64,000 nt of DNA from Pseudomonas orientalis (GCF_001439815.1 NZ_JYLM01000004.1:62001-126000); one strand, 5' to 3'. Positions 19,781 to 30,047 are shown, counted from the first letter of the stretch. Notes: generated by a model from the sequence alone, not told the origin. A program made the numbers and translations.

Positions 19781-21277
19781 TCAAGAGCTCGCCGCCGGGC
19801 GGTATTGCAACGCCTCTTGCAGATGGTGGCGAGCGATGGCGTCTTTTTGTTCCAGGTCGGCCAGGGTACGCGCCACCTTGAGCAAGCGATGGGCCGCCCG
19901 CAACGAAAGCGTCAGCCGCTCGCAGGCGTTTTCCAGCCAACCTTCATCGACCTTCGCCAGCGTGCAGTATTCGCGCAGCCCCGGCAGGTCGAGGAAGGCG
20001 TTGGCGCAGCCCTGGCGTCGTTGTTGGCGTTCCCGTGCGTCGGCCACCAAGACGGCCGTTTTCGCGGTGGTGTCCTCGGTCTGTTGTGCCGGGCTCAGCG
20101 CCGTGGCTTCCCGCGCCACCGTCAGGTGCAGATCGATCCGGTCGAGCAACGGCCCCGAAAGCTTGTTGCGGTAGCGCTGGACCTGTTCCGGTGTACACCG
20201 GCAACGGCCGCTGGGTTCGCCCATATAGCCGCAAGGGCAGGGGTTCATCGCTGCGACCAGTTGAAAGCGCGCCGGGAAACTCACTCGGTCACGGGCGCGG
20301 GAAATCACGATATGTCCCGATTCGAGTGGCTCGCGCAGCACCTCCAGCACCTTGCGATCAAATTCCGGCAGCTCATCCAGGAACAGTACGCCGTGATGGG
20401 CCAGCGTAATCTCCCCTGGTTGCGGCTTTGACCCGCCGCCGACCAGCGCAGGGCCGGATGCCGAATGGTGCGGCTGGCGAAACGGCCGGTGCGGCCAATG
20501 GCTCAACGGTGCCAGGCTGACCACGGATTGAATCGCCGCAACCTCCAGCGCTTCCTGCTCACTGAGCGGTGGCAGCAACCCCGGCAGGCGGCTGGCGAGC
20601 AGCGTCTTGCCGGTGCCGGGCGGCCCGCTGAACAGCAGGTTATGCGCCCCCGCCGCCGCGATCAGCAAGGCGCGCTTGGCTGCCAGTTGGCCCTGGACTT
20701 CACTGAGGTCCGGGTAAGGTTTGTTCAGATACAGCAAGCCGTCCGACCGGTAGGGCTCGATCGGCACATGCCCATTCAAGTGCGCCACCACCTGCAGCAG
20801 GTGGTCCACCGCAATCACCTTCAACCCTGACGCCAGGCACGCCTCCTCGGCGTTTGCCCTGGGCACTATCAAGGTGCGCCCGGCCTTGCGCGCCGCCAAA
20901 GCGGCCGGCAACACGCCTTTGACCGCACGGACTTCGCCGGACAGCGCCAACTCGCCGAGGCACTCGACATCATCGAGCATCAACGCCGGCACCTGCACGC
21001 TGGCCGCCAGGATCCCCAGGGCGATCGCCAGATCAAAACGCCCGCCGTCCTTGGGCAGGTCGGCGGGCGCCAGGTTGAGCGTGATGCGCCGCGCCGGGTA
21101 TTGCAGGGCCGAATTGAGAATGGCGCTGCGTACGCGGTCCTTGCTTTCCTTTACCGCAGTTTCCGGCAAACCTACCAGCGTCAGTGACGGCAGCCCATTG
21201 GCCATGTGCACTTCGACAGTGACGACGGGGGCTTCGACGCCGACCTGGGCGCGGCTGTGGACGATGGCGAGGGACAT
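19781..21277 (-). CDS. comM: ComM/YifB-family AAA+ ATPase
   Basis: A 498-residue protein. The N-terminal Lon-like domain (about 1-170) reads VEVHMANGLPSLTLVGLPET and NLAPADLPKDGGRFDLAIAL. The Mg-chelatase-like AAA+ domain has Walker A FSGPPGTGKTLLASRLPGLL near 215 and Walker B GVLFLDELPEF. A Mg_chelatase_C part ends the protein. A zinc-type cysteine set occurs at NPCPCGYMGEPSGRCRC. ComM is a hexameric helicase that drives branch migration of incoming DNA during natural transformation. The genes on both sides are convergent or separated by a nested REPIN. Confidence 0.95.
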   Translation of the reverse strand: MSLAIVHSRAQVGVEAPVVTVEVHMANGLPSLTLVGLPETAVKESKDRVRSAILNSALQYPARRITLNLAPADLPKDGGRFDLAIALGILAASVQVPALMLDDVECLGELALSGEVRAVKGVLPAALAARKAGRTLIVPRANAEEACLASGLKVIAVDHLLQVVAHLNGHVPIEPYRSDGLLYLNKPYPDLSEVQGQLAAKRALLIAAAGAHNLLFSGPPGTGKTLLASRLPGLLPPLSEQEALEVAAIQSVVSLAPLSHWPHRPFRQPHHSASGPALVGGGSKPQPGEITLAHHGVLFLDELPEFDRKVLEVLREPLESGHIVISRARDRVSFPARFQLVAAMNPCPCGYMGEPSGRCRCTPEQVQRYRNKLSGPLLDRIDLHLTVAREATALSPAQQTEDTTAKTAVLVADARERQQRRQGCANAFLDLPGLREYCTLAKVDEGWLENACERLTLSLRAAHRLLKVARTLADLEQKDAIARHHLQEALQYRPAASS

Positions 21278-21382
21278 GCTCGATCCTTGAGTGGGAGGCC
21301 GCTTCCTGCGGATTCTTCAAGGGTAGACGAGGTGGGAATGCGCACAGCGGGGGAGGTTTTACAGAACGTATCCAGACAACGA

Positions 21383-21553
21383 AGTGAGGGAGGGGGCAAG
21401 CCCTGATGCTAAGGCTTTTTGTAGGAGCGAGCTTGCTCGCGAAAAACGTCAACGATAACGCGTGCTTCCTGAATGAACGCGGTGCCTATGAGTTTTTCGC
21501 GAGCAAGCTCGCTCCTACAGAGGGCGGCATCAGGGCTTGCTCCCTCCCACACT
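21383..21553. repeat. Second nested REPIN, same architecture as 3449-3610
   Basis: Outer arms GAGGGAGGGGGCAAGCCCTG and CAGGGCTTGCTCCCTCCCAC pair with few mismatches. Inside, at 21420-21519, is a complete GTAGGAGCGAGC-type REPIN whose sequence differs from the inner element at 3479-3580 at only a few positions. The inner element again sits in the loop of the outer one, after the GATG/CATC part of the outer arms. It lies between comM and ubiK, both on the minus strand. Confidence 0.9.
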
Positions 21554-21561
21554 CATCGGGC

Positions 21562-21825
21562 TTATTCAGCCGATGGGGGCGTCAGTCGCGCTTCCAGTTC
21601 CGCCACCTTCGCCTCCAGGCTCTCCAGCCGTGCACGGGTGCGGGCCAATACCACCATCTGGCTGTCGAATTCTTCACGGCTGACCAGATCGAGCTTGCTG
21701 AAGCCACTCTGCAGCAATGCCTTGAACTGGCTTTCGATTTCGTTGCGGGGCAGCGGGGTGTCGCCGCTGAACAGGCGAGAGGCATGGCCGCTCAGGGCGT
21801 CGAGGAAGTCTTTGGGCGCGAGCAT
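21562..21825 (-). CDS. ubiK: UbiK (YqiC) ubiquinone biosynthesis accessory factor
   Basis: An 87-residue protein of the BMFP/YqiC family. It opens LAPKDFLDALSGHASRLFSG, has a conserved QFKALLQSGFSKLDLVSREEF segment, and ends in a coiled coil (VVLARTRARLESLEAKVAEL). UbiK forms a complex with UbiJ and assists coenzyme Q synthesis at the hydroxylation steps under oxygen. It is divergent from glnK and shares the 421-base intergenic region with its regulatory sites. Confidence 0.88.
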   Translation of the reverse strand: MLAPKDFLDALSGHASRLFSGDTPLPRNEIESQFKALLQSGFSKLDLVSREEFDSQMVVLARTRARLESLEAKVAELEARLTPPSAE

Positions 21826-21897
21826 GTGAAATATTCCGGAAAACTGTTGGCCGGCAGTGTATCACGCAGTGTCTATAGTCTTTTCACGGCCCTGGCG

Positions 21898-21947
21898 CGC
21901 ACGCTTTTCGCGCATGCGGATGGGCGGTCGCGCACTGTTTTGATGCG
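21898..21947. promoter_or_regulatory. Two NtrC-like enhancer sites for glnK-amtB
   Basis: CGCACTGTTTTGATGCG at 21931-21947 matches the E. coli glnA NtrC site TGCACTATTTTGGTGCA at 13 of 17 positions. A second, weaker match CGCACGCTTTTCGCGCA (12 of 17) starts 33 bases upstream, about three helical turns away. Their distance of 75-125 bases from the sigma-54 -24 element is normal for NtrC enhancers. Confidence 0.55.
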
Positions 21948-22021
21948 CATCGCCGCTGCCGGAACGCTCCGCAGGTGGGCATAAGCGGGCAACGGACTGA
22001 TTTCGGTGATTTTTACGGAGC

Positions 22022-22037
22022 TGGCAAGGTTTCTGCT
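22022..22037 (+). promoter_or_regulatory. Sigma-54 (-24/-12) promoter of glnK-amtB
   Basis: TGGCAAGGTTTCTGCT has the required GG and GC separated by 10 bases, and fits the TGGCAC-N5-TTGC consensus with two changes. Transcription would start near 22048, leaving a leader of about 200 bases before glnK. A nearer candidate at 22175 (AGGCACTGCGCTTAG) lacks the -12 GC and is judged weaker. Confidence 0.5.
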
Positions 22038-22147
22038 TAGACGATCATGACCCATGCACTGATGCAGTCGCTGTGACGAATGCAGTGCGCCGACGGATCA
22101 GGGGTACAGGTTTCGTCACCAGTGGTTCGCTGGCGTCGCCACGGTAA

Positions 22148-22585
<438 letters not shown>

Positions 22586-22620
22586 GCCGCCAAACCCCAA
22601 CGCCCCAGGAGAAAAACACT

Positions 22621-23961
22621 ATGACTCTGCGTAAATTCGCAGGGCTCGGAGCCCTGTTGTCCATCGTAATGCCAAGCCTTGCACTGGCGGCGGACGAAGT
22701 GGCGGCTCCAGTCCTCAACTCCGGCGACACTGCCTGGATGCTGACCGCCACCGCACTGGTGCTGTTCATGACCATTCCTGGCCTGGCGCTGTTCTACGGC
22801 GGTATGGTTCGCTCCAAGAATATCCTGTCGGTGATGATGCAGTGCTTTGCCATCACTGGCCTGATCAGCATCCTGTGGGTTGTCTACGGCTACAGCATTG
22901 CGTTCGATACCACCGGTATGGAACAGGGCGTCGTCAACTTCAACTCCTTCTTCGGCGGCATGGGCAAGGCCTTCCTGGCGGGTGTCACCCCAGCCAGCAT
23001 CACCGGGCCTGCGGCGCTGTTCCCGGAAGCGGTGTTCATCACCTTCCAGATGACGTTTGCCATCATCACTCCGGCGTTGATCGTCGGTGCATTCGCCGAG
23101 CGCATGAAGTTTTCCGCGATGCTGATCTTCATGGCTATATGGTTCACCCTGGTCTATGCGCCGATTGCGCACATGGTCTGGAGCGGCAACGGCGGCCTGA
23201 TGTGGGACTGGGGCGTGCTGGACTTCGCCGGTGGCACCGTGGTGCACATCAATGCCGGTGTGGCTGGCCTGGTGGCGTGCCTCGTGCTCGGCAAGCGCAA
23301 AGGCTTCCCGACCACCCCGATGGCGCCGCACAACCTGGGTTACACCCTGATCGGCGCGGCCATGCTGTGGATCGGCTGGTTCGGCTTCAACGCCGGCTCC
23401 GCTGCCGCAGCCAACGGCACGGCCGGTATGGCGATGCTGGTCACCCAGATCGCCACCGCTGCCGCTGCGCTGGGCTGGATGTTCGCCGAGTGGATCACCC
23501 ACGGTAAGCCAAGCGCACTGGGCATCGCCTCGGGCGTGGTGGCCGGCCTGGTCGCAATCACCCCGGCTGCCGGCACCGTGGGCCCGATGGGTGCGCTGGT
23601 CATCGGCCTGGCGGCGGGTGTGGTGTGCTTCTTCTGCGCCACTACCCTCAAACGCAAGCTGGGATACGACGATTCCCTGGACGCCTTCGGCGTGCACGGT
23701 ATCGGCGGTATCCTCGGCGCGATCCTGACCGGCGTGTTCGCGGCTCCATCGATGGGTGGCTTCAACGCCGCGACCACCGACATCGCCGCGCAGGTCTGGA
23801 TCCAGTGCAAAGGTGTCGGCTTCACCGTGATCTACACGGCGATCGTCACCTACGTCATTCTCAAGGTTCTGGACATGGTCATGGGCCTGCGCGTCACCGA
23901 AGAGGAAGAGGCAGTCGGCCTCGACCTGGCGCAACACAACGAGCGCGGTTACAACTTGTAA
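22621..23961 (+). CDS. amtB: Ammonium transporter AmtB
   Basis: A 446-residue membrane protein. A cleavable signal (about 22 residues, ending SLALAAD) is followed by 11 predicted membrane segments. Family signatures include LFYGGMVRSKNILSVMMQCF, the AGGTVVHINAGVAGL segment with one pore histidine, and the second pore histidine in DDSLDAFGVHGIGGILGAIL. It forms a trimeric channel for ammonium/ammonia uptake at the inner membrane, gated by GlnK. It is co-transcribed with glnK under nitrogen control and is followed by a strong terminator. Confidence 0.97.
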   Translation: MTLRKFAGLGALLSIVMPSLALAADEVAAPVLNSGDTAWMLTATALVLFMTIPGLALFYGGMVRSKNILSVMMQCFAITGLISILWVVYGYSIAFDTTGMEQGVVNFNSFFGGMGKAFLAGVTPASITGPAALFPEAVFITFQMTFAIITPALIVGAFAERMKFSAMLIFMAIWFTLVYAPIAHMVWSGNGGLMWDWGVLDFAGGTVVHINAGVAGLVACLVLGKRKGFPTTPMAPHNLGYTLIGAAMLWIGWFGFNAGSAAAANGTAGMAMLVTQIATAAAALGWMFAEWITHGKPSALGIASGVVAGLVAITPAAGTVGPMGALVIGLAAGVVCFFCATTLKRKLGYDDSLDAFGVHGIGGILGAILTGVFAAPSMGGFNAATTDIAAQVWIQCKGVGFTVIYTAIVTYVILKVLDMVMGLRVTEEEEAVGLDLAQHNERGYNL

Positions 23962-23976
23962 AGGCGCAAAAAAAAG

Positions 23977-24003
23977 ATGCCCGGCTTGCCGGGCATTTTT
24001 TTG
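23977..24003 (+). terminator. Rho-independent terminator after amtB
   Basis: ATGCCCGGC and GCCGGGCAT form a 9-base stem with a 1-2 base loop, preceded by an A run and followed by seven T residues, 15 bases after the amtB stop. Confidence 0.93.
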
Positions 24004-24171
24004 TCTGGCGTTTGTCTTTGACTATAAGTGGCATGGGTTTTTCGTCGACTTTGTGATGGGATCCTCGCGGCACTTTAGAGGGTGCGAATGTCTTACAGGC
24101 ATGTGGGCGTATTCGGCACTTTGTTTTTTTCCAGAGCGCGCTAGAATGCGCGCCGATGGGCGGAGAACTGT

Positions 24172-24597
24172 ATGTGGCAACAGACCCTGATTACGCTGCG
24201 GGCCAAGCCCCGGGGCTTTCACCTGGTGACCGACGAGTTGCTTGCCGGCTTGCCTGAATTGAAGGCCTGTCGCGTGGGCCTGTTGCATCTGTGGCTGCAG
24301 CACACCTCGGCCTCGTTGACGGTCAACGAGAATGCCGATCCGGCGGTTCGCCGTGACTTCGAACGTTTTTTCAACCTGCTGGCGCCGCAAGGCCAGGCGG
24401 GATTCGAACACAACGACGAAGGCCCGGATGATCTGCCGGCGCACTTCAAGGCCAGTCTCCTGGGCTGCCAGCTGAGTTTGCCGGTGAAGGCCGGCCGCTT
24501 GGCGATGGGGACCTGGCAAGGTGTTTATCTGGGCGAGCACCGTGATCATGGCGGTGCTCGTAAAGTCCTCGCCACCTTGCACGGTGAAGGGGCATAA
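24172..24597 (+). CDS. YjbQ-family protein (secondary thiamine-phosphate synthase-like)
   Basis: A 141-residue UPF0047/YjbQ protein. Conserved parts are [20 protein letters not shown] near residues 40-60 and [20 protein letters not shown] near the C-terminus. The histidines in HTSASL and EHRDH are family hallmarks. Some members show weak thiamine-phosphate synthase activity; the true role is not settled. It is a single gene, with a possible promoter (TAGAAT) within a GC dyad about 20 bases upstream. Confidence 0.88.
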   Translation: MWQQTLITLRAKPRGFHLVTDELLAGLPELKACRVGLLHLWLQHTSASLTVNENADPAVRRDFERFFNLLAPQGQAGFEHNDEGPDDLPAHFKASLLGCQLSLPVKAGRLAMGTWQGVYLGEHRDHGGARKVLATLHGEGA

Positions 24598-24699
24598 GCC
24601 GCTGGTGATCCAGCGGATGTTGATTTTTTTCCGGCGACCTCGACAGAGGATGAAGCTGGGCTATAACTAATCTGCTTTTCGCAAGTCATGAGGTAGAAC

Positions 24700-25032
24700 A
24701 TGAGCGACGATGATCTGGAAAACGACGACCTTGAAGTAGGTGACGAAGAGGACACTGAAGACAGTCTTGAAGTGGCGGCTGATGACGTTGCGGAAGACAT
24801 TGAGGACAGTGCTGGCGATGACGCCGCTCCCAAAGCCAAAGGCAAGGCCAAGGCTGCTGTATCGGTAGACGAGCTGCCCAGCGTTGAGGCCAAGAACAAA
24901 GAGCGCGATGCCTTGGCCCGTGCGATGGAAGAATTCCTCGCCAAAGGCGGCAAAGTGGTCGAAGTCGAGCCCAATGTGGTGGCCGATCCACCGAAGAAGC
25001 CGGATAACAAGTACGGCAGCCGTCCTATTTGA
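24700..25032 (+). CDS. sutA: SutA, RNA polymerase-binding regulator for slow growth
   Basis: A 110-residue, highly acidic and probably disordered protein. Its first 60 residues are rich in D and E (SDDDLENDDLEVGDEEDTED), and its middle and tail carry RDALARAMEEFLAKGGKV and the end NKYGSRPI. These match SutA of P. aeruginosa (PA5285), which binds RNA polymerase and raises expression of maintenance genes during slow growth. Its place after yjbQ is the same as in PAO1. A terminator follows. Confidence 0.9.
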   Translation: MSDDDLENDDLEVGDEEDTEDSLEVAADDVAEDIEDSAGDDAAPKAKGKAKAAVSVDELPSVEAKNKERDALARAMEEFLAKGGKVVEVEPNVVADPPKKPDNKYGSRPI

Positions 25033-25054
25033 GGTCAGTTGACTGCTTGTAGGA

Positions 25055-25082
25055 AAAAGCCCGCCGTCGCTGCGGGTTTTTT
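25055..25082 (+). terminator. Rho-independent terminator after sutA
   Basis: AAAAAGCCCGC pairs with GCGGGTTTTTT around a 7-base loop, 22 bases after the sutA stop. Confidence 0.9.
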
Positions 25083-25120
25083 CATGCCTGATGATTTATT
25101 CGAGCCTTGTAGAGATCCCA

Positions 25121-25213
25121 CTGTGGGAGGGGGCTTGCCCCCGATTGCAGTGGGTCAGCCAGTACATTTGGTGGCTGATACACCGCTATCGGGGGCAAGC
25201 CCCCTCCCACATT
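25121..25213. repeat. REPIN (GTGGGAGGGGGC type)
   Basis: Arms CTGTGGGAGGGGGCTTGCCC and GGGCAAGCCCCCTCCCACAT enclose a core of about 50 bases. The element separates the convergent sutA and yigB genes. Its core closely matches that at 10398-10493. Confidence 0.92.
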
Positions 25214-25226
25214 TGGATCTCTGGTG

Positions 25227-25922
25227 TTACTGCCATTTGCGCAGCAACGCAGGCAACTCCGTCAGGCTACGAATCTCTGCATCCGGGCGCTTCGGCGCTT
25301 CCCATGCCTTGCCCGTCGGGTTAAACCACACCGCTCGCAACCCGGCCTGCTGCGCGCCGGCGATGTCATCCCCGGGATGATCGCCCACATGCACCGCCGC
25401 ACTGGCGTCCACGCCGCCGCGCTGCAAGGCTTCCTGAAACAATCGCGCATCCGGCTTGGCGATACCGATATCCTCGGCGCGCAGGGCAAAGTGGAAGTAG
25501 TCCGCCAGGCCTACGCGCTGTACGTCGGCATTGCCGTTGGTAATAACCCCCAGCAGGAAGTGCTGGCGTAGCGCTTTGAGCATCGGTTCGGCTTCGGGAA
25601 AAACCGTGAGCTGGTGTCGCGCATGAATGAATGCCTCAAAACACACATCGGCCATCTCTGTCGCTTCGGGCTGCGGATAGCCGGCTTCTTCGAACGCGTG
25701 CAGCAATACACGGTGGCGCAGGACGCTGATGCGGTGTTTGAGCTCAGGATGACGCTGCAGTACCTGTTGGCGCAGGCTGGCGAAGTGCTCCAGGGGCAAG
25801 TCGCCCACTTTGGTGGCGTGGACCGCCAACCATTCGCGCATTGACGCTTCGGCGCTGATGATGACGGGTACGTTGTCCCAGAGCGTATCGTCCAGGTCGA
25901 AGGTGATCAGCTTGATGCTCAT
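25227..25922 (-). CDS. yigB: HAD-family phosphatase YigB
   Basis: A 231-residue HAD hydrolase. Motif I is [15 protein letters not shown] at residues 5-19, with the nucleophile and acid aspartates. Motif II is [12 protein letters not shown], and motifs III-IV are [11 protein letters not shown] and [19 protein letters not shown]. In E. coli the gene after dapF-yigA-xerC is yigB, a 5-amino-6-(5-phosphoribitylamino)uracil phosphatase of riboflavin synthesis that also acts on FMN. The order here is the same. The start overlaps the xerC stop by 4 bases (ATGA), so translation is likely coupled. Confidence 0.9.
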   Translation of the reverse strand: MSIKLITFDLDDTLWDNVPVIISAEASMREWLAVHATKVGDLPLEHFASLRQQVLQRHPELKHRISVLRHRVLLHAFEEAGYPQPEATEMADVCFEAFIHARHQLTVFPEAEPMLKALRQHFLLGVITNGNADVQRVGLADYFHFALRAEDIGIAKPDARLFQEALQRGGVDASAAVHVGDHPGDDIAGAQQAGLRAVWFNPTGKAWEAPKRPDAEIRSLTELPALLRKWQ

Positions 25923-26818
25923 GAGTCGCCGTCCTTGATGCGTTTGGCCCGTGGATGGGCGCTGTCGTACACCGTTGCCAGGTGCTGGAAGTCGAGGTGG
26001 GTGTAGATTTGCGTGGTCTTGATATCGGCGTGGCCGAGCAATTCCTGTACCGCGCGCAGGTCCTGGGACGACTCGAGCATATGGCTGGCAAAGGAATGCC
26101 TGAGCATATGCGGGTGCAGGTTTTGCCCCAGTTCGCGTTCGCCGGCGGCCTTCACGCGCAACTGAATGGCTCGCGGCCCCAGGCGTCGGCCTTGTTGGCC
26201 GATGAATACCGCGTCGTCCTTCGGATTGGCCAGCGCCCGTAACGGCAACCACAGCTCCAGGGCTTCACGCGCTTTCCTGCCGACGGGCAGAACACGCGTC
26301 TTGCTGCCTTTACCCAGCACCTGCACCAGCCCGTCGGCCAGGTCCAGTTGCTCAAGGTTCAGGCCGGTCAGCTCCGACAGGCGCAGGCCCGAGGAGTAGA
26401 ACAGTTCGAGGATCGCCTGGTCGCGGTGCGCCAGGAAGTCATCCTCGACCGCGCCATCAAGCAGTTGCAGGGTGCGGTCGGTATCCAGGGTCTTGGGCAG
26501 GCGTCGCTCGCCTTTGGGCGGCGACAGGCCATTGGCCGGGTCGTGGTCGCACAGGCCTTCGCGGTTGAGATAGTGATAGAGGCCGCGCACCGCCGACAGC
26601 AGGCGCGACAGGCTGCGCGAGGACTGGCCTTGCTGGTGCAGTCGTGCGACCAGGCTGCGCAGGCTCTGGATATCCAGGGCCTTCCAGCTGGCAACCTGCT
26701 GTTTTTCGCAGTAGGCCAGGACTTTATTCAAGTCCCGCCGGTAGGCGTCCAGCGTATGAGGCGACACCTGGCGCTCGTTGCGCAGATGAGCGCAATAAGC
26801 GTCCAGTTGCCGTTCCAT
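25919..26818 (-). CDS. xerC: Tyrosine recombinase XerC
   Basis: A 299-residue recombinase. The SAM-like N-terminal domain occupies about 1-90 ([20 protein letters not shown]). Catalytic residues are seen in [13 protein letters not shown] (Arg), [12 protein letters not shown] (Lys), [15 protein letters not shown] (His and Arg), [15 protein letters not shown] (His and the nucleophile Tyr). With XerD it resolves chromosome dimers at dif. It lies in the lysA-dapF-DUF484-xerC-yigB run, with 2 bases between it and the DUF484 gene. Confidence 0.96.
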   Translation of the reverse strand: MERQLDAYCAHLRNERQVSPHTLDAYRRDLNKVLAYCEKQQVASWKALDIQSLRSLVARLHQQGQSSRSLSRLLSAVRGLYHYLNREGLCDHDPANGLSPPKGERRLPKTLDTDRTLQLLDGAVEDDFLAHRDQAILELFYSSGLRLSELTGLNLEQLDLADGLVQVLGKGSKTRVLPVGRKAREALELWLPLRALANPKDDAVFIGQQGRRLGPRAIQLRVKAAGERELGQNLHPHMLRHSFASHMLESSQDLRAVQELLGHADIKTTQIYTHLDFQHLATVYDSAHPRAKRIKDGDS

Positions 26819-26820
26819 GG

Positions 26821-27537
26821 CTAGCGCACCGCGCGCAGGGCAGTGGTGAAGCGTGGCAAGACGCGGCCCAGCACTTCAGCGATGTAGGTCAGGAACAGGG
26901 TGCCCACCGAGCTTTTATAGTGCGCCGGATCGCGGCTGGCGATGGCCAGTACGCCGTGCAGGCCTTGGTGACTGAGGGCAACCACGGCGGTGGAGCCGAT
27001 TTGTTTGCCCTGTTCGGCACCAAACAGGAAATCCAGTTCATGTTCGCGCAGGGTACCGCTGATGGTCTTGCCTTCCGACAGCAGGCCGCCGATGGCGGTC
27101 TGTGCTTCGCCACCGCTGACCCAGCGACCCACCGGCATCGGGTTATCGCTGAACAGGATCAGGCTGACAAATGGCACCTGGAAGTCCTGGCGCAGGCTGT
27201 CTTCTACCGCCATCACGGTTTCTTCCAGGCTGGCGGCGTCCATCAGGGTCAGGATCAGGCGACGGGTCTTTTCGAACAGGCGATCGTTGTCGCGCGCCAC
27301 GTCCATCAGGTGCGAAAGCCGGTGGCGCATTTCAATATTGCGCTCGCGCAGGATCTTCATCTGCCGCTCCACCAACGACACGGTATCGCCGCGTTGATGG
27401 GGGATGCGCAATGCCGGGAGCAATTCTTCGTGCTCGACGAAGAAGTCCGGATGAGCCTCAAGGTATGCCGCGACCGCAGCGGCCTCCAGGCTTTCACTTG
27501 AGGTGACTTGTGCGGGTACTTGAGGCTTATCGGTCAT
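26821..27537 (-). CDS. DUF484 (YigA) GAF-like protein
   Basis: A 238-residue member of DUF484. The opening segment [20 protein letters not shown] is typical, followed by an approximate coiled coil ([20 protein letters not shown]) and a GAF-like domain. The function is unknown; the gene almost always lies between dapF and xerC in gammaproteobacteria (yigA in E. coli). That context suggests a link to Xer recombination or simple operon conservation. It begins 13 bases after dapF. Confidence 0.88.
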   Translation of the reverse strand: MTDKPQVPAQVTSSESLEAAAVAAYLEAHPDFFVEHEELLPALRIPHQRGDTVSLVERQMKILRERNIEMRHRLSHLMDVARDNDRLFEKTRRLILTLMDAASLEETVMAVEDSLRQDFQVPFVSLILFSDNPMPVGRWVSGGEAQTAIGGLLSEGKTISGTLREHELDFLFGAEQGKQIGSTAVVALSHQGLHGVLAIASRDPAHYKSSVGTLFLTYIAEVLGRVLPRFTTALRAVR

Positions 27538-27550
27538 TGGCTTGGCTCAC

Positions 27551-28381
27551 TCATAGACGGACCTGTCCTTCGTATACACGCGTAGCCGGCCCGGTCATCA
27601 TCACCGGGTGGCCAGGGCCTGCCCATTCGATGGACAAGCGCCCACCCGGCAGGTCGATCAGCAGCGGCGAATCCATCCACCCCTGGCTGATCGCGGCCAC
27701 GGCGGCGGCGCAGGCGCCGGTGCCGCAGGCCTGGGTTTCGCCGGCGCCGCGTTCCCACACGCGCAATTGCGCACGGGAACGGTCGATCACCTGCAGGAAG
27801 CCCACATTGACCCGCGCCGGAAAGCGCGGGTGATGTTCGATTTTCGGCCCCAGGTCGTGCACGGGGGCATTGTTGATGTCATTGACGCGCAGCACCGCAT
27901 GGGGATTGCCCATGGACACGGCGGCGATATCGACCGTGTTGCCGTCCACATCCAGCGCATAACTGAGGGCCTGCTCGGGCGCCTGGAACGGAATGTCCGC
28001 CGGCACCAGACGTGGCGCGCCCATGTTGACGCTGATCTGGCCGTCACTGCGGATATCCAGTTCGATCACGCCGCCCTTGGTCTCGACGCGAATCTGGCGC
28101 TTGGCGGTCAGGCGCTTGTCCAGCACAAAGCGCGCAAAGCAGCGCGCACCGTTGCCGCACTGTTCCACTTCGGAGCCGTCGGAGTTGAAGATCCGATAAC
28201 GGAAATCCACCTCCGGGTTGGTCGGCGCTTCCACCAGCAGCAGTTGGTCGAAGCCGATACCGGTATGGCGGTCGCCCCATTGCTTGGCGTGCTTGGGCAG
28301 GATGTGCGCGTGCTGGCTGACCAGGTCGAGAACCATGAAGTCATTGCCCAGCCCGTGCATCTTGGTAAAACGCAGCAGCAT
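27551..28381 (-). CDS. dapF: Diaminopimelate epimerase DapF
   Basis: A 276-residue enzyme. The two active-site cysteines are C75 in [15 protein letters not shown] and the cysteine in [13 protein letters not shown] (about 220). GNDFMVLD is seen near the N-terminus. It converts LL- to meso-diaminopimelate, the precursor of lysine and of peptidoglycan. LysA, the next enzyme, is encoded 3 bases upstream, so the pathway steps are adjacent. Confidence 0.97.
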   Translation of the reverse strand: MLLRFTKMHGLGNDFMVLDLVSQHAHILPKHAKQWGDRHTGIGFDQLLLVEAPTNPEVDFRYRIFNSDGSEVEQCGNGARCFARFVLDKRLTAKRQIRVETKGGVIELDIRSDGQISVNMGAPRLVPADIPFQAPEQALSYALDVDGNTVDIAAVSMGNPHAVLRVNDINNAPVHDLGPKIEHHPRFPARVNVGFLQVIDRSRAQLRVWERGAGETQACGTGACAAAVAAISQGWMDSPLLIDLPGGRLSIEWAGPGHPVMMTGPATRVYEGQVRL

Positions 28382-28384
28382 GGC

Positions 28385-29632
28385 TTACTCCGGCAGCAGG
28401 CTTTCGCCAGCATACAACTGGGCTACCGTCTCGCGGCGACGCACTTCAAACGCTTGATCACCGTCCACCAGCACCTCGGCCGCGCGGCCGCGCGTGTTGT
28501 AGTTGGAACTCATGACAAACCCATAGGCACCGGCCGAATGCACGGCCAGCAGGTCGCCTTCCTCCAGGGCCAGCTGACGATCCTTGGCCAGGAAGTCGCC
28601 GGTCTCACAGATCGGGCCGACGATGTCGTACGCACGCGCCTGGCTGTTGCGCGGCGTCACCGCCGTGACATTCATCCAGGCCTGGTACAGCGCCGGGCGG
28701 ATCAGGTCGTTCATCGCCGCGTCGACGATGGCGAAGTCCTTGTGCTCGGTGTGCTTGAGGTACTCGACCTGAGTCAGCAGCACGCCGGCATTGGCGACGA
28801 CATAGCGGCCCGGCTCGAACATCAGCGTCAGGTCGCGACCTTCGATACGCTCGCGCACGGCCTTGATGTAGTCGGCAATCAACGGCGGCTCTTCATCGCG
28901 GTAACGCACGCCCACACCACCACCCAGATCGATGTGATGCAGGTAGATGCCACAGTCGCCCAGGCGGTCGATCAGCGCCAGCAGGCGGTCGAGAGCATCC
29001 AGGAACGGCGGCAGGGTGGTCAGTTGCGAGCCGATATGGCAGTCGACGCCCAACACGTCCAGATTCGGCAATTGGGCGGCGCGGATGTACACGTCTTCGG
29101 CGTCGGCGATGGCGATGCCGAACTTGTTCTCTTTGAGGCCGGTGGAAATGTACGGGTGAGTGCCGGCGTCGACGTCCGGGTTGACGCGCAGGGAGATCGG
29201 CGCGCGAACGCCCAGCTCGGCGGCCACGACCTGCAGGCGCTCCAGTTCGTCGGTGGACTCGATGTTGAAGCAGTGCACCCCTACTTCAAGGGCGCGCCGC
29301 ATGTCTTCGCGGCTCTTGCCGACGCCGGAGAACACGATCTTGTCGGCCTGGCCGCCAGCGGCCAGTACCCGTTCCAGCTCGCCACGGGACACAATGTCGA
29401 AACCGGCGCCAAGGCGTGCCAGGACATTGAGCACACCCAGGTTGGAGTTGGCTTTCACCGCGTAGCACACCAGGTGCGGCACGCCTTCCAGCGGGTCGGT
29501 GAACGAGCGGTATTGCGCTTCGATATGGGCACGCGAATACACATAAGTCGGGGTACCGAAGCGCTCGGCAATCGCGGACAGCGCCACGCCTTCCGCGAAC
29601 AGCGCGCCGTCCCGGTAGTTAAAAGCGTCCAT
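28385..29632 (-). CDS. lysA: Diaminopimelate decarboxylase LysA
   Basis: A 415-residue PLP enzyme of the alanine racemase-fold III decarboxylases. PLP lysine K60 is in [15 protein letters not shown]. The glycine-rich phosphate loop is [12 protein letters not shown], and the active-site cysteine of the partner subunit is in [11 protein letters not shown]. It decarboxylates meso-diaminopimelate to L-lysine in the cytosol. It is first of the enzyme genes in the operon, 9 bases after lptM. Confidence 0.96.
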   Translation of the reverse strand: MDAFNYRDGALFAEGVALSAIAERFGTPTYVYSRAHIEAQYRSFTDPLEGVPHLVCYAVKANSNLGVLNVLARLGAGFDIVSRGELERVLAAGGQADKIVFSGVGKSREDMRRALEVGVHCFNIESTDELERLQVVAAELGVRAPISLRVNPDVDAGTHPYISTGLKENKFGIAIADAEDVYIRAAQLPNLDVLGVDCHIGSQLTTLPPFLDALDRLLALIDRLGDCGIYLHHIDLGGGVGVRYRDEEPPLIADYIKAVRERIEGRDLTLMFEPGRYVVANAGVLLTQVEYLKHTEHKDFAIVDAAMNDLIRPALYQAWMNVTAVTPRNSQARAYDIVGPICETGDFLAKDRQLALEEGDLLAVHSAGAYGFVMSSNYNTRGRAAEVLVDGDQAFEVRRRETVAQLYAGESLLPE

Positions 29633-29641
29633 GAGGGTCCC

Positions 29642-29809
29642 TTAGTAAGTGTCGTGCTTGTGCGCTTTGGAAGGCTTTTGCGACGACTGCGCCTGTTCGT
29701 TCGGGTCCTTGCTGTCGTCGGGCAGGTACAGCGGGCCTTTTTGACCACAGGCACTAACGAGGCAAGCGACCGCGACGAGCGCAGCAAGGGAAGAGATCAG
29801 GCGCTTCAT
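29642..29809 (-). CDS. lptM: Small lipoprotein LptM (LppL/YifL)
   Basis: A 55-residue lipoprotein precursor that is easy to miss. A signal peptide ([20 protein letters not shown]) ends in the lipobox LVSAC, and the conserved mature start is [12 protein letters not shown]. This is the YifL/LptM pattern. In E. coli LptM is an outer-membrane lipoprotein that helps fold the LPS translocon LptD. P. aeruginosa lppL holds this same place before lysA. The tail is hydrophilic ([17 protein letters not shown]). It is divergent from cyaY, as yifL is in enterics. Confidence 0.92.
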   Translation of the reverse strand: MKRLISSLAALVAVACLVSACGQKGPLYLPDDSKDPNEQAQSSQKPSKAHKHDTY

Positions 29810-30047
29810 GGCGAAATCCTTGAATATGCATTAATTGCGCCCGAGTATACCGACCACCCGCCAGCTTGCCTATGCGCTGGAATACCCGTCCGGCGGGGGT
29901 TTGCCGAGATAGTCCGGAAGCGGGCTACGCTGGTTGAGGATATTTCGTACCGCCATCTGTGATGAAATCGGTATCCTTTGCAATCGGCGGGGCGCGTCCG
30001 TATCGTGCGGCGCTTGAGCAGAACCAGACACTTTCGAGGTTGCCACA

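Noticed and set aside
18099..19940. A 613-codon minus-strand frame opposite the chemoreceptor
   Set aside because: It runs through the receptor in antisense, has His/Arg-rich noise sequence, and overlaps the end of comM.
27608..29962. A 784-codon open frame on the plus strand opposite lysA and dapF
   Set aside because: It is a mirror of the real minus-strand genes, caused by high GC at third positions. It has no start signal or family motif, while lysA and dapF are clear.
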